From NCBI GenBank assembly GCA_030533445.1, contig CM060080.1, forward strand, positions 25,554,762 through 25,618,761: a stretch of DNA of 64,000 nucleotides, written 5' to 3'. The DNA is from Cyprinodon diabolis (Eukaryota > Chordata > Actinopteri > Cyprinodontiformes > Cyprinodontidae). The notes under the pieces were generated by a model. It was not told where the DNA came from and made no database searches. It saw only the letters and a list, made by a program, of their open reading frames with translations. Numbering within the stretch: position 1 is the stretch's first letter; every line of letters starts with the position of its first letter. A program made the position numbers and the translations under genes. Shown one piece after another: positions 44,474-60,665 of this stretch.

Positions 44474-46435
44474 TTAAAAACAAAATTGTAAAAAAAAAAA
44501 ACACATTTTTCCCTAAGTAAGACTGTAGAGCACAGCAGTTTATTCTCACATTAACTGATCATCCCACTGTCACCCTGGGCAATGATCAATATTGCTTATA
44601 TCAAAAACAACCATTGCTTGATAGCTTGATTATTACTGAAATTCATTAATGAACTTTATTGAAATATAAACTGAAATCTTTTAAAACATCTGGATGTAGA
44701 CCAGATATTTACCAATGGAAATGTGTGATTCATCCTCTAGATTGATTTTTGATAGACTATGATACTGATGGTTTTATGAAGTGCATGATATTTAAGTTAG
44801 TATCTTCAGCATTTTGCCATCTGAAATTAAAAGAGTTAGTTTTAGAAACCAAAAGAAGTTTTATGCCTAAGGTAGTGTAACAAAACTGGTGACACTATTC
44901 CTAAATAGATGTTTACTTTCTTTTCATTACTAAATAAACTCTGGATAGAAATAATGCACAAGAGAAAAATGCTTTCTCCAAAATGGCCTCCAAAAAATAA
45001 TTCGATCTTGAATAATTAATTAATAAAGTTAAATACTTCAGCTTACGAAATGCAGGACAATGTTTTAGAGGTAGTTTCCTGAAGTGCTGTGACAGGTGCA
45101 AACTCCAGGTACCTGACATGATGCAGGGAGACAGGGCGATGAGTCAACCAAGCCCTGAGCAAGCTCCCTCGTTTTAACCTGCAGCAGCGGCTCCAGAGCA
45201 ATTATCTATTTATAACCTTCCACAGCAGGCCCACATCCACTGACAGGCAGAGATATCTGTCTTCAACCGTGCTCCTTCTGGCTCAAAAGCGTGTTAGAAG
45301 CATAATGCTAAATTCTCTACTGCCTAATAAATGGTTTAATGGGTTTAATGGTACTGTCTTTAAGTGGAAATCTTCAACATATCCAGACTGCTCCCATAAC
45401 TTGTTGGATACAGCAGCTCAGCAGGACTTTTTGGTGCATAAAATTGGTAATTCTTCTTATTAAGCTAATAGGAGGGAGTGTAAATAAGACCCTCTCCCTG
45501 CAAGATGTACAGCATACAGTCAAGATTCATCACCTGGCTTACCCGCAAAAACACACCTAAGGATTAACTCTAAGTTGTTCTTAAAAGAAAAATAATACAT
45601 GAAAAGACACACTGTCAGTTTATGAACTATATCACCAGCAATGCATGGAGCTACAATAAATTTCACCCCTTTTTTCTTTTCTTCTTTTTGGCTCACAATC
45701 TCTATAGTGGAGAAAATCAATCAAGTTAAGTATCCTGCAACTGCTCTGTTATTTAAAGAGAGGCAGCCCGGCTGTCCAGATAAATTATCGTTAGTCTTTC
45801 ATTAATGAAAGTTTTCAAATCATGCCACAGTGAATTTCTGTAATTTAAACCCCAACTTGTCACTGCTATCCAAGTGACAGGAGTCTCTGAAGGAAGGGGA
45901 GGGAAATATGAGTAGAATATCACATGATATGAGGATTACAATGTACCAGTGCATATGCTGGCTTTACACTTAAAAGCAAACCAGATTATTCTAAAGACAG
46001 CCAATAACCTTTGTTTAATGAGCTTAATATAAGCCACTTGGTAGCTATAGTAGCTGCAGGAAGGAGGGGAGTTCTCATGTTATGTCTTTTGCATAATAGG
46101 CAAAAAAAAAAAAAAACATACCTGCTGGTGCAGTCTAAGTCTCAGGTGAACACTTTGTAGTCTTTGCTTATTAAAAATGTCCTTGATTTACCTCCACTGC
46201 CTGTTCTTCAGTGAGGAAGTTGATAGTGAAATTATAAAAGCAGTACGCCATAGATCAGTGGGCAAGTTTAAACAGAAACACTTTTTTCACTTCATTTAAA
46301 TAGCAAATCTAATAGATAGAAATAAAAAATTTTACTGGGATCTTAACTCAAATTAAGAATACATTTCATTCCTCACTAATAAGCAAGAAAAAAATTCCTA
46401 GATCCATATGAGAGTATAGATCAGGATTTAATAGA
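44474..46435. other. Intergenic, no recognised gene
   Basis: AT-rich. No exon structure. A few tracts (about 45,120-45,260 and 45,840-46,060) have balanced composition and no repeat content; possible noncoding function is untested. Confidence 0.45.
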
Positions 46436-46439
46436 GATG

Positions 46440-46745
46440 ATATTGCTGAAGGGCAGCTCAATGGGCCAGTGGGTAGCACTGCTACCTTGCAGCAAGAAAA
46501 TTCCGGGTTTTATTCCCGCCCTAGGGACTTTTTGCATGGGGTATGCATGTTCTCCCCGTGCATGTATGGGTTCTCTCCGGGTACTCCAGCTTCCTCACAA
46601 AGTCCAAAAACATGACTGTTAGGTTAATTGGTTTCTCTAAATTCTCCTTAGGTGTGAGTGTGTGAGTCATTGGTTGTTTGTCTCTGTGTTGCCCTGTGAT
46701 AGAGTGGTGACCTCTAGTGTACCCCCCACTGGGATCGATCAAAAA
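46440..46745 (+). repeat. Common teleost tRNA-like interspersed repeat
   Basis: Contains 'agtgggtagcactgctacct' (A-box-like) and 'ccgggttttattcccgcc' (B-box-like), then 'gcatgttctccccgtgcatg' and 'aaacatgactgttaggttaa'. I recognise this as a very common fish repeat. Tail-only copies are at 40,525 and 55,815; a minus-strand relic is at 60,530. Confidence 0.72.
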
Positions 46746-51084
<4,339 letters not shown>

Positions 51085-52330
51085 TGGGTTTATATAGCCC
51101 CAATTCACAACTTATGTCATCTCAAGCAATTTACAGAGAAAATTAAACCAGATCATTTAGTCAGATTGGTTAGTTTTATATCTAAGGAAAACCAGCTGAT
51201 CGAATCAACTCATTGACTCTTCAGCAATCCCTCACACCAAGCATGCTTGTAGTGACAGTGGAGAGGAAATACTAACTTTTAACAGGAGGAAACCTCCAGG
51301 AGAACGAGGCTCAATGTGAGCAGCCATGCACCAAGGCCGGCTTGGGTTCAAGGAGAGTGTTGGGATCTGGAGGTCTGCCCACCTTTCTCCAACAGAGGGC
51401 GTTCTAGGTCTCCTGGAGCTGAAGCTGACCACCACACCTGCGGCTCATGAGCTCATCAGGAGACCAGCATTTAAGGAGGGGCAGAGCTACAATCCTACGC
51501 CAGAGTGTTTGCCAGTTATGGTTAGCAAGCCTGAGCCAACCTGCCTGTCTGAATCTCTGACTCCCCTGAAGCCTGTACCTGAACCTAATCTGCTTTTTGT
51601 CCTCTCTGCTTCTCAGGAAGAACCTGCCTGGAAACCTGAAAACCTGGAAGAGTTTCTCAAGCGTGAAACCAAGCTGTCTGTTCTCAGAAGAACCCTGGAA
51701 ATCCAACTCAGTCTGAAACCTGCCTGCCCGCTCTCAGTAAGAGCTGAGAGAGAAGCTCTGAACCTGCTCAGTAAGATTAACTGCTCTGCCCTGCCTCTGC
51801 CTAGCCCTCTGCCTGCCTTCAGCCTCTGGACCCTCCTGGTTCCCCCCTTCTACCGCTCTGCTCATCTCTGATCAGGTATAGGCCTGCAAACACCCAAACC
51901 TGCAAGTTCACTGAAAGACTGCTAACCAATCTGTCCCTCTCTGCAGTGAAAACCAGTCGTGACCAGACCCGGACCCAGTTCATCCCAGAAACCATTGTTC
52001 TTTATTGTGATTATTCTTCAATAAACTTTGAGAACTTTTTCCCAGCCTCTGAGTGTTCTGCATGTGGGTTAGATCCCTGAAAGCCAACATGACAGAGAGA
52101 AGCCGACATAACGAAAGAAGCAGAGATACAAAAGGTAACTGGTAACTAGCTCCAGAGGCAGCCCCGTCCAGGAAACACACAGCCAGGCAGACGTGCTCCG
52201 AGCCTGCTCCCATGTCAGAGGTTGAAAGGGAACACACACTGAGAGTCACAGTTAGAGAAAAGGGACTACACTGAAAAACAGGCCAAGCTCCAACAGTTCC
52301 AACATGCCATAAACAAAAGTGTTGATGGCA
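51085..52330 (+). repeat. Dispersed teleost repeat, copy 3, split by a solo LTR
   Basis: The left part (51,085-51,357) has 'gacagtggagaggaaatac' and 'taacaggaggaaacctcc'. The right part resumes at 52,095 with 'gagagaagccgacataacg' and later 'actgaaaaacaggcc', as in copy 2. The family was present before the LTR landed. Confidence 0.65.
51358..52094 (+). mobile_element. Solo LTR, family 3
   Basis: 737 bp from TGTTGGGATCTGG to AACATGACA, with the 5-bp repeat GAGAG on both sides (51,353-51,357 and 52,095-52,099). AATAAA at 52,020-52,025. No internal region. A 181-codon frame across its 5' half is incidental. Near the 3' end a 70-nt GT/AG segment (51,877-51,946: CAG|GTATAGG...CTCTCTGCAG|TG) mirrors the intron-like block of family 1. 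Confidence 0.78.
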
Positions 52331-52622
52331 GCGGTACAGCTGATATTTATCTCAAGAATGGTGTTACAGCCTAACAGGAACAGACCAGATACGAAAAGTA
52401 GGGAAAACATAAAATTAGGAGTTTACCAAACAAATACTGAAGAATGGGAAATTAGAAATAGAATTAAACAGAATGAAAAGAGGCCCCTATGTCCTCCAGG
52501 ATCCTAAAACTATAACAGCATAACTATAGAGATAACTCATGACCTGACCCATTCTAATTATGGGCAATTTGGCCAAAACCGGTGATTTAATCAATAACAA
52601 GTATAAAATACTATATCATACA
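52331..52622. other. Spacer, no recognised feature
   Basis: Short AT-rich interval between a dispersed repeat and a Tc1 element. Confidence 0.5.
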
Positions 52623-52624
52623 TA

Positions 52625-53890
52625 CACTGCCTGGCCAAAAAAAACGTTGTCACCAAAAAAAAAAGGTCACTCAGTCTAATACTTTGTTGGACCGCCTTTA
52701 GCTTTGATTAAGGCACGCATTCGCTGTGTTTCGATAAGCTTCTGCAATGTCAAAAGATTTATTTCCATCCAGTGTTGCATTCATTTTTCACCAAGATCTT
52801 GCATTGATGATGGTAGAGTCTGACCGCTGCGCAAAGCCCTCTCTAGCACATGCCAAAGATTCTCAATGGGGTTGAGGTCTGGACTCTGTCGTGGCCAATC
52901 CATGTGTGAAAATGATGTGTCATGCTCCCTGAACCAGTCTTTCACAATTTGAGCCCGATGAATCCTGGCATTGTCATCTTGGAATATGCCTGTGCCATCA
53001 GGGAAGAAATAGTCCATTGATGGAATAACATGGTCATTCAGTATATTTAGGTAGTCAGTTGACCTCATTCTTTGAGCACATACTGTTGCTGAACCTTGAC
53101 CTGACCAACTGCAGCAACCCCAGATCATAACACCGCCCCCACAGGCTTGTACAGTAGGCACTAGGCATGGTGGGTGCATCACTTCATCTGCCTCTCTTCT
53201 TACCCTGATTCGCTCCCATCACTCTGGAACAGGGTAAATCTGGACTCATCAGACCACATGACCTAATTCATTGCTCCACAGTCCAATCTTTATGCTCCCC
53301 AGCAAATTGAAGCCTTTTTTTCCAGTTAGCCTCACTGATAAATGGTTTTCTTATAGCTACACAGCTGTTCAGTCCCAATCCCTTGAGTTCCCTTCGCATT
53401 GTGCGTGTGGAAATGCTCTTACTTTCAGTATTAAACATAGCCCTGAGTTCTACTGTTGTTTTTCTTCGATTTGATCTCACCACACGTTTAAATAATCGCC
53501 GATCATGATCATTCAGGATTTTTTTCCGGCCACATTTCTTCCTTAAAGATGATGGGTCCCCACTATCCTTCCAGTTTTTAATAATGTGTTGGACAGTTCT
53601 TAACCCAATTTTAGTAGTTTCTGCAATCTCTTTAGATGTTTTCTCTGCTTGATGCATGCCAATGATTTGACCCTTCTCAAACAGACTAACATATTTTCCA
53701 CAACCACAGGATGTGTCTTTTCACATGGTTGTTTAGTAAATGAGAAGCAAGTCATCGCACCAGTTGGGGTTAAATAACTTGTTACCAGCTGAAAGATAAT
53801 TGCACATGCAGTAATTATCCAATAGGAGGCTCATACCTATTTGCTTAGTTGAATCAACGTGGCAACTTTTTTTTTTTTGGCCAGGCAGTG
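52625..53890 (-). mobile_element. Tc1/mariner transposon with short inverted repeats
   Basis: 1,266 bp. The left end CACTGCCTGGCCAAAAAAAA matches the complement of the right end (TTTTTGGCCAGGCAGTG), with TA on both sides. It belongs to a different Tc1 family from the one at 41,604, with imperfect inverted repeats of about 30 bp. The transposase lies on the minus strand. Confidence 0.9.
52676..53711 (-). pseudogene. Tc1-like transposase, broken
   Basis: On the minus strand: VSLFEKGQIIGMHQ, then TSKEIAETTKIGLRTVQHII (helix-turn-helix); WSDESRF with the first Asp; FQDDNARIH with the second; [13 protein letters not shown] with the Glu; ending KAKGGPTKY and a stop. Lesions: frameshifts between about 53,183 and 53,267 and an in-frame TGA at about 52,781 where Trp is expected. 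Full length otherwise. Confidence 0.88.
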
Positions 53891-53892
53891 TA

Positions 53893-54270
53893 CTTTCTCA
53901 ATGCAAAGGCTCTAACCTTTAATGGACCTTATGTAAGGGAATATGTGTTAGGTAAACAATATTAGTAGGGATAGATTGCTGTAAGTCATAAGTTAACATC
54001 TATAGTGTCAGGTTCATGTGAATGCACAGATTTTCAAACATTAGTCAAACCAAGATAGGCGGTTATTCTAATAATGTTTTCATTTTGAGCTATATATGGA
54101 ATCAGCTTGAATGCAGTTCTTCATGTAAAGAGAGAGATGGATGCATAGGAGTGAGGGAGAATTTTGTTGTTTGGCTCTTTCACAACGTGGGCGTTCTCAG
54201 CTGGGGATGAATAACACTCAAGCAGATTGTGAAAGAAATCAGCCCAAGTGGCTCATATGACATAAAACAG
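53893..54270. other. Intergenic, no recognised feature
   Basis: AT-rich upstream flank of the second gene. Confidence 0.5.
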
Positions 54271-54700
54271 GTATAAGTAGCTTTCTCAGGAGCCAATAAA
54301 GGACAGCTTGTGCAACCGGAACCATTGGACGCGGGAGTGCGTAAAAATACCTCAGCCGGTAGACTAATTGTGTGAACTCAGGGTGATATGCACAAGCAAC
54401 CAAGTTCGGAGACGTGAATACGACAGTAGATTTTACAGCGCGCCGCCCACAACCACTAACTCCGCTGGAGTCCGATCTGCCTTTGTCGGAGTTGTTTGGC
54501 GCTCAGAGAGATAGACTGTGCGTAAAATCAACCAGCCAGACGCAGCAGCGCCAGTAGTGCCATGACATGCAGGATTCAGCGCGCCAAGTCCGAGAAATTT
54601 TACCATTTTACCCGCACGGATATCTTGCACTGCAATGGTATTTTTTTCTCCAAACTGAGCGGAATCTGAGGTAGAGGGTGGTCGGTTGGTCAATGCCTCT
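54271..54700 (+). promoter_or_regulatory. Candidate promoter of the unrecognised gene
   Basis: The composition becomes CpG-richer ('gacgcgggagtgcg', 'acagcgcgccgcccac', 'agacgcagcagcgccag'). A TATA-like TATAAGTAG lies at about 54,271 and CCAAT at about 54,293. It precedes the exon ending at 54,749. The transcription start cannot be placed. Confidence 0.35.
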
Positions 54701-54749
54701 CTGTCAGCTCAGCTGCGCTGAGGAACAATGCTGAGCAAATCTCCTGTTG
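54701..54749 (+). other. 5' UTR exon 1 (3' border) of the unrecognised gene
   Basis: Ends CTCCTGTTG|GTAAGTTATC, a near-consensus donor. It carries an ATG at 54,728 that opens an upstream ORF. The 5' border is not determined. Confidence 0.5.
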
Positions 54750-57124
54750 GTAAGTTATCTGTATAATCCACCTTGTTTTGTGCGCAAACAGCATCCATGT
54801 GCTTTTATGTCTATTTAGTGGTCACAGAATTATGATTCTGATTTCAAAAAAAAAAAAAAAGAAAAATCACCTGCGCTCATGTTTTGCGCATTTAGTTTAT
54901 CACTTTTAAGTGAAGCTACGTATCTCATAATTGGAAAAAAAAACCCTGTTTGGATACATTTAGAGACGATGAAGTAGAAACTGCTGCGGTCTAACATAAG
55001 AGAGAATATTATTAACCCTGGAGTGTGAGCCCTCACTCAAGTGCACTTATTCTTGGATGTGTGTTGTGGCTTTTCTTGTCTAATGTAGTGTGTAATGGAA
55101 TTCCTTGTTATCTGGTGTTGAGCTTATCCTTGGACGCATGTGAGGATGGACACTTTGTTGTATTGAGTCTCATTATTGTGTGTGTGTGGGGTATGTGTGT
55201 GCATGTAGGCTCAGATTCAGTCCATATTAGTCAGGCATCTCCACAGCAAACAGCTGTGAAATCAAGCTTGGCTGCCTGAGTTCTGGCTCTCTTGAGGTCA
55301 GAGGTTTTATAGGTCTGCTGCACATCGGTAGGTCATCTCCGCCTCTGAATGTCTGTCTCATAAATCATGCCCTGTACAGTTTTTCTTCTTTCTTGTCATC
55401 TGGTAGAGCTTGTTTCTTGGTTAATACTAATTCAGTGCTACTGCCTCACTGGATGTGATTTAATTGTATTATCAATTAAATCATGAGAGATGGATTTGCT
55501 AGATTTAGGACCATCAGGCTTGATGGCGTTGGGTTTGAAACACAAAACAGCCCATTTATTTACTCAAATCAGGAAATGCTTTTGATTGCCCGTATTCTTC
55601 TTACTCTTTTGCTTTTTTAATCAAAGGAATAGTTCTGGATTTATGAAGTAATTCTCTTTAACTAGTCCTGCAGTGAACATAAGACAGGATTGGATTTCAG
55701 GTATTATGATGGGATTTGAAAGCATGTTCTAACTTCAAAAAGGCAAGAAAATGTCCCATTTTCTGGTTTCTCTAACTGAATACAGGTTTTTAGGTGCTTC
55801 AACGATTCCCTGTTTCGCTGTGATAGATTAGCCACCTGTTCAGGCTGCACCCCAGAAGCAGCACCCCTGTGACATTGCATAAATAAAGCAGTTTAAAAGA
55901 TGGATGAATTCAAATAGATGAAGAGTAAAATACATTTTATGGCTCAAAATCCTTAGATTTAGAAACAAAGGAGTATAGTCCAGGATTATTTTAAAAACTA
56001 AAATTATACTCTTCTTATAGGAAGCTCTGAAGCATCTTTAATTTCATTTGAGCAAAAAAAAAAAAAAAATGCCTTGATTTTTTTTTTTTTTATCGTATCC
56101 ATTATCATTTATTTTTTACTTCGATGCACACATGTAAAAGCAGTGGAGTTAGGAAATTCTTCTTAGATAAAGCATAAAAGCAATTGAAGAATTACTTCCT
56201 TTGTTTTTGATATCTTTAGTAGTCTAATGGCTTGACTATTGGAGACAACGAAACCTCCAAAAACCTCAGAGATGTCTGCTAATGTTATGCAGTAAGAACA
56301 TGTCATCATCCCGTCTGCAGTGGATGTGAATGATAATCATCTGTAATGGAACAATGCAAAATATTTCCACTCAAAGTAACTGTCTGATATAAAAGTTAAG
56401 CGATGCAACAAACATAAATGTGTTGCTAACTGATCAGGTTTCTGCTCTGACCATATACACTTTTAATGTTCATCTTTTGGTGCATGTTTAAAAACCCAGT
56501 AAAGGATTAATTAATGATTAGAAGTCCTCATTAATTTCACTAATCAAATAACTCCAAGAGAAACAAAAGCATAATCGCAGATGTCTGAGGTTGTTCATGT
56601 GGCTCTCTTAGAAAGTACAAATCTTTGTCTGAAAGCAGTATTTAAAAACAGGAAAATGTCATATATCTAAATCTGGAAAACTTTGGATAGACAAAGAAAG
56701 AGCAAAAGGAATGATTAGATACTGTATGTGCAACCATTGCAGTATGTTGCTATATAACTATCCCTATAACGCTATTTCAATCTGAGAAACTCACACGAAA
56801 AGACAATTAGGAGAAATTTATTGATACAATTACTTTGTCTTTGGCGCTCAGACCTCGGCAGGAAACACAGTGCTTCATTTTGATAGATATGCATGAACAG
56901 GAACAAAGAATAGGACTGTTTACCCCCCAGGCCTGAAACTGGTGGTGGAGTGGAGATAGATGAAGTTGGTCAGTCTGTAGACTGCTATTGATGCTTCTAA
57001 TCCAGCTTGGTTATAGTTTTGTTATCAAACAAAAGTTATGATTAAAAGCAGCAGGTCCTTTTTTTAGATCTCAGGAAATATAAACCTGAGTTAAAGGTGA
57101 ACTGACATTTCTTTTTTTCTCACT
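54750..57124. other. Intron 1 of the unrecognised gene, first part
   Basis: AT-rich. It contains a 3' tail of the common tRNA-like repeat at about 55,815-55,910 ('ccacctgttcaggctgcacc', 'cataaataaagcagtt') and A/T homopolymers at about 56,056-56,090. Confidence 0.5.
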
Positions 57125-57352
57125 GCATTTTATTGTCATTACACTGTCACAAGTAAAGCACAACAAAATTCCCTCTCTGCATTCAACCTATCCCCTTGGG
57201 GAGCAGTGGGCAGCCATTTTCGGTGCCCGGGGAGCATTGTGGGGTTAAGAGTCTTTGCTCAGGGAGCCAAGGTGGCCATCTGTCAGAGTGGGTTTCGAAC
57301 TCGCAACCTCAGGATTCTAAGCTCTATGCCCTAACCACTAGAACACCCCTCC
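57125..57352 (-). repeat. tRNA-like short interspersed repeat, copy 3
   Basis: The complement gives TAGTGGTTAGGGCATAGAG then GGTTGCGAGTTCGAAACCC, a good A box and B box, followed by 'gagcaaagactct' and 'ccccacaatgctcc'. The best-preserved of the three copies. Confidence 0.68.
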
Positions 57353-57359
57353 CCACTAA

Positions 57360-57880
57360 TCAACTATTCAGCGGCACAGCAGCACAACAAGGGACGGTAC
57401 TCCCACCATTCCTTTTTACTTTGCATATCTCTGACTTCCAGGAGGAAGACAGAGTCGTCTACAGTTGTTGCTCAGGTCATAGATGGACAACTGCTGGCAA
57501 ACTGCTTTGTGATATAGTGTGGAAATAATCTGATCCTGAGTGACAAAAAAAAAGATAATAGATTTTAGAAGAAACAGTAACAAGTCAAATCCTATCATGG
57601 GAGAAGAACTGGAGGTATTGATGAGTATAAATGCCTTGGTATTCACCAGGAGAACAAACTGGACTGGAGATACAAATGAAGCCATCTACAAGAAGGGACA
57701 GAGCCAATTCATCTACTTCTTACTTCTTAAGAAAGTTTAGCTCATTCAGTGATTACAGCAAGATGCTGCATATATTCTATAATCTGTTGTGGAGAGTTTG
57801 ATCTCTTCTCCTATCATCTGCTGGGGTAACAGCATCAGAGCAAAGATTTGAATCTATAGTGAATATTGAGTATTTTAAAA
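57360..57880 (+). pseudogene. LINE reverse-transcriptase fragment
   Basis: Reads GTVLPPFLFTLHISDFQEED, then DFRRNSNKSNPIMGEELEV, YKCLGIH-like text, KKGQSQFIYFLL-like text and the SKMLHIFYNLLWRV region, in several frames. These are the thumb-side blocks of the fish L2/Rex-type ORF2 (GTVLSPFLFTLYTSDF...VVDFRR). Stops, frameshifts and a deletion of the catalytic YADD-type block. Confidence 0.68.
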
Positions 57881-59106
57881 CATCACTGATGTTATTTTAA
57901 AGTGCAAAGTAATATCACACCATGCTAAAAATTGTGCAAATAATGGCAAGGTCTGATAAGCTCGTCTTTATTATCAGAACAATGTGACAGAATTGGTTTA
58001 CTGATGATAAAGGTTGACATATTATAGGCAGAGATTATTTTATTTTTAGATTACACTGCATTAGTGGTCTTATTTACAGTTAGTCTGAAAAAAGCGGGCC
58101 AATAAAGGCATGGGCTGAATTTATTTACAGATATATTAGTCTTTTATGAAAATCACTGTTGTCTTTATACAGTTTTTGTTTTAAATAAAACATTTGTTTT
58201 CCCTGTCATTGACACCCTTTTTTTCTGCATCAGACTTGTACTGTTGTACCTCATGTTTGCCCTTCTTCAGTATTATCCAGAGTATTTTTCACTCTGACTT
58301 CTATATTTTTCAACTAACCTTTTTATTAAACCAATGATGATTTTCTCAGACATCTGGAAGGAAAAAGGTTATGCCTCTTTAACTGAAAGATTACCGGTGG
58401 CTCACTGCCTCCTACCTCAATTTCTCATAAAAAAACAAAACTCAGCTTCTGTGCATTTAACCTCCTACTGAAAACGAGATCATGGTTTAAAAGATTTAAA
58501 AACTAGAATTTATATACGCTGCTCTGAGATATCAGGGACTTGAGTTGTTTTAAGATGGCTGAAGTCATCTTTAGTCTTCTTAGACTAGCTGTTAGCCCCT
58601 AAAACAATAATGGCTGTCTATACATCTCTATCAGAACTTCACTTAAAATCCTAAACAATCAATTTAACTTGTCTTTCTCATTCAACCTCTGGATGTGTGA
58701 GAGCATTAGAAAAACAAAACAATCAGTATACCAATCATTTTCTGACAGCAGGACCTGCTTTGTTTTCCTAAGGTTTCAGTATAGCCAATGTTAACACCTT
58801 TGAGGGATGTTTTTTTATGTTTGTATGGACTATGGAACTGTGTAAGTGATGCAACAGTAGAACATGCAGCAGATGGTGATTTCATGCCTCAGTCTGCTGA
58901 AAGCTTGTGAGAGGAACGCCTGTTGCCAATGTAAATGAAACACTTCCCGCAATGAACTACTAGAAATATACCCAAACCCGAAAGCTTTGTTTTCAGATTT
59001 AGCTAAACTCCAAAGCAATGCCTAATTTAAGAGGAATGTGCCACCGTGTTTTGGGGTTACTTTTGTTTTAATGTTGGTGAATAAATTAGTTTTTTTCTGT
59101 TTGCAG
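57881..59106. other. Intron 1 of the unrecognised gene, last part
   Basis: AT-rich; no repeat identified. It ends with a strong acceptor, 'tttttttctgtttgcag', at 59,106. Confidence 0.5.
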
Positions 59107-59162
59107 CCACCAGACTGACGGATATTCATTGGACCTCCACATTTTAATCCAGTCCATAAGTC

Positions 59163-59591
59163 ATGGAGAGCCTGAGCGAGCTTCAAAACCCCCTACTTGA
59201 CAAAGCCACAAGACATGAGCTCCAGAATGACTACCAGGGGTACCAGTGTGACTACTCAAACCAGCCATACCAGGACAGCCTAATTGATTACTACTACACT
59301 GGAACCAGCAGCAAGCACAAGCCCCCCCAGTTCCTGGATGCAACCTCTCTCCATCTAGCTGTGGAGGCTTTTTACAGACCCAACTTCATCCTGTTCAAGG
59401 ACAACGTCAGCCTCCACAGCAAGGACTCTAAGAATGAGAGCTTTGAGACCACTTTCACCGAGTGTAAAGACACTGTTTCATTTGGAGTTCCATCAGAAAA
59501 CACAATGGACATCAGTGTGCAGGGAGAGAAGGACCTTAAGATCCAGACGGTGTCATACGAGGTGGAGGAGGAGCAGTGTCCTGAGTATGAG
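59163..59591 (+). CDS. First coding exon of an unrecognised vertebrate gene
   Basis: The exon begins at 59,107 after a good acceptor; the first in-frame ATG is at 59,163 (G at -3 and +4, favourable). It encodes about 143 residues beginning MESLSELQNPLLDKATRHEL, Tyr-rich in the next part (NDYQGYQCDYSNQPYQ), then LHLAVEAFYRPNFILFKDN, and ends acidic (EVEEEQCPEYE). No signal peptide and no membrane segment. The likely donor is GAG|GTTTGG at 59,591; an alternative GAG|GTGGAG lies about 30 bases earlier. Codon use and absence of stops look genuine, and beyond 59,595 the frame turns into low-complexity AT-rich text. Later exons were not found in the window. It may be the cytoplasmic N-terminus of a larger protein; I do not recognise the family. 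Confidence 0.7.
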
Positions 59592-59639
59592 GTTTGGGAT
59601 CACACAAAAAAACAAATCATCTTTATTTAGCATGTGTGG

Positions 59640-60529
59640 CAGTAGTCTTTGCTCCTGTAACAGCATACAGTTTGATTCAGTTATGCTTTATGTATTTACT
59701 ACAATATAACATCTAAACTGATATAAAAGCACAAAGAAAGAAAACATCTAAAGACATTCAAGGAATAGCTAGGAAAGGGAGGAATAGAAACACACCATCA
59801 ATAAAAAATTATATAAAGCCAAAAATAGCTACGTGGATAAAAAGACCCAGTGGCTGCAGCTCAGCATTTCATTTATACCAGCCTGACTTAAGTGGTAGGC
59901 TATGTTCACCCAAAAGCGGAGGTTTTAATTTCTGTTTTAAAAATTAAGAGGGTGTCTACCTTTAAAGTCTATACTGAAGGTAGTTCCTCAGAGAGACTCC
60001 TGATAAGCAAAGCCATTATCTAAGGTTCTTTCTCTAGAGCTAAACATTTGAAAGGGGATTTTTGTTATTATTCTTTTCAAATACTTATAGATGTTTTTGT
60101 CATAGATGAGAGTTTGAGATCTTAATTGCTAATTGCCATCTTAACATTCTCTCACATGAAATAAATTGAGCTGATAAAGAAACACAACCTTTGAATCCTA
60201 ACTTGAGACATTTCGTTGTAAAGATATTTATAACCCTTGGATTTTTACATTTTTTTCCTAATGCTACCACAAACTTAATTTTTTTTTATGGGAATTTTAT
60301 GGAATTAATCATCATAGAATAGTGAATAATAGTGAAGTCAGATACTAGGCATTCATCCATTGTTTATGCTCACTTGTTCAAATAGGTTTGTGGTGTATCT
60401 GGTGAGCAAGAGGCATTTACATGCTAGAGGCTGTTCCATTGATTACCACAGGGAAACACACAGACATACAGTATAAACAACCATGTACAGACACACTTAC
60501 ACCTTAACCATTTTATAGAGACCAAGTAT
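59640..60529. other. Intron of the unrecognised gene, no recognised feature
   Basis: AT-rich; no repeat boundary or exon identified. Confidence 0.5.
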
Positions 60530-60665
60530 CAAACCATGTTTTTGGACTGTGAGGGAAGCCAAAGTACCTTAAAGGAACCCATGCATGCATTAACAGAACA
60601 GGCACAGATTTTGAACCCAGGACCTGCTTGTTGTAAGGGATTAATTCTTCACCAACGTGCAGCCT
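60530..60665 (-). repeat. Degenerate tRNA-like repeat relic
   Basis: 'ttttggactgtgagggaagc', 'ggaacccatgcatgc' and 'ttgaacccaggacctgctt' are the complement of the common repeat at 46,440 (B-box region GGTTCAAAATC-like). About 130 bp, heavily diverged. Confidence 0.5.

Larger units (their letters stand above)
54728..59147 (+). other. Upstream ORF across the first splice junction
   Basis: If 54,749 is joined to 59,107, the ATG at 54,728 reads MLSKSPVATRLTDIHWTSTF and stops at 59,147, 15 bases before the main ATG. A 20-codon uORF of this kind commonly lowers translation of the main frame. It depends on the inferred splice. Confidence 0.4.

Noticed and set aside
51326..51871. 181-codon open frame
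   Set aside because: It starts in a dispersed repeat and runs into the solo LTR at 51,358, crossing the insertion boundary. No domain; composition explains it.
57290..57352. tRNA gene on the minus strand
   Set aside because: A and B boxes are present, but the acceptor stem does not pair and the unit continues into a repeat body found elsewhere.
59592..59709. Extension of the 59,163 frame to its stop at 59,630
   Set aside because: The added residues are low complexity from AT-rich DNA, and a GT donor is available at 59,592; the coding exon more likely ends there.
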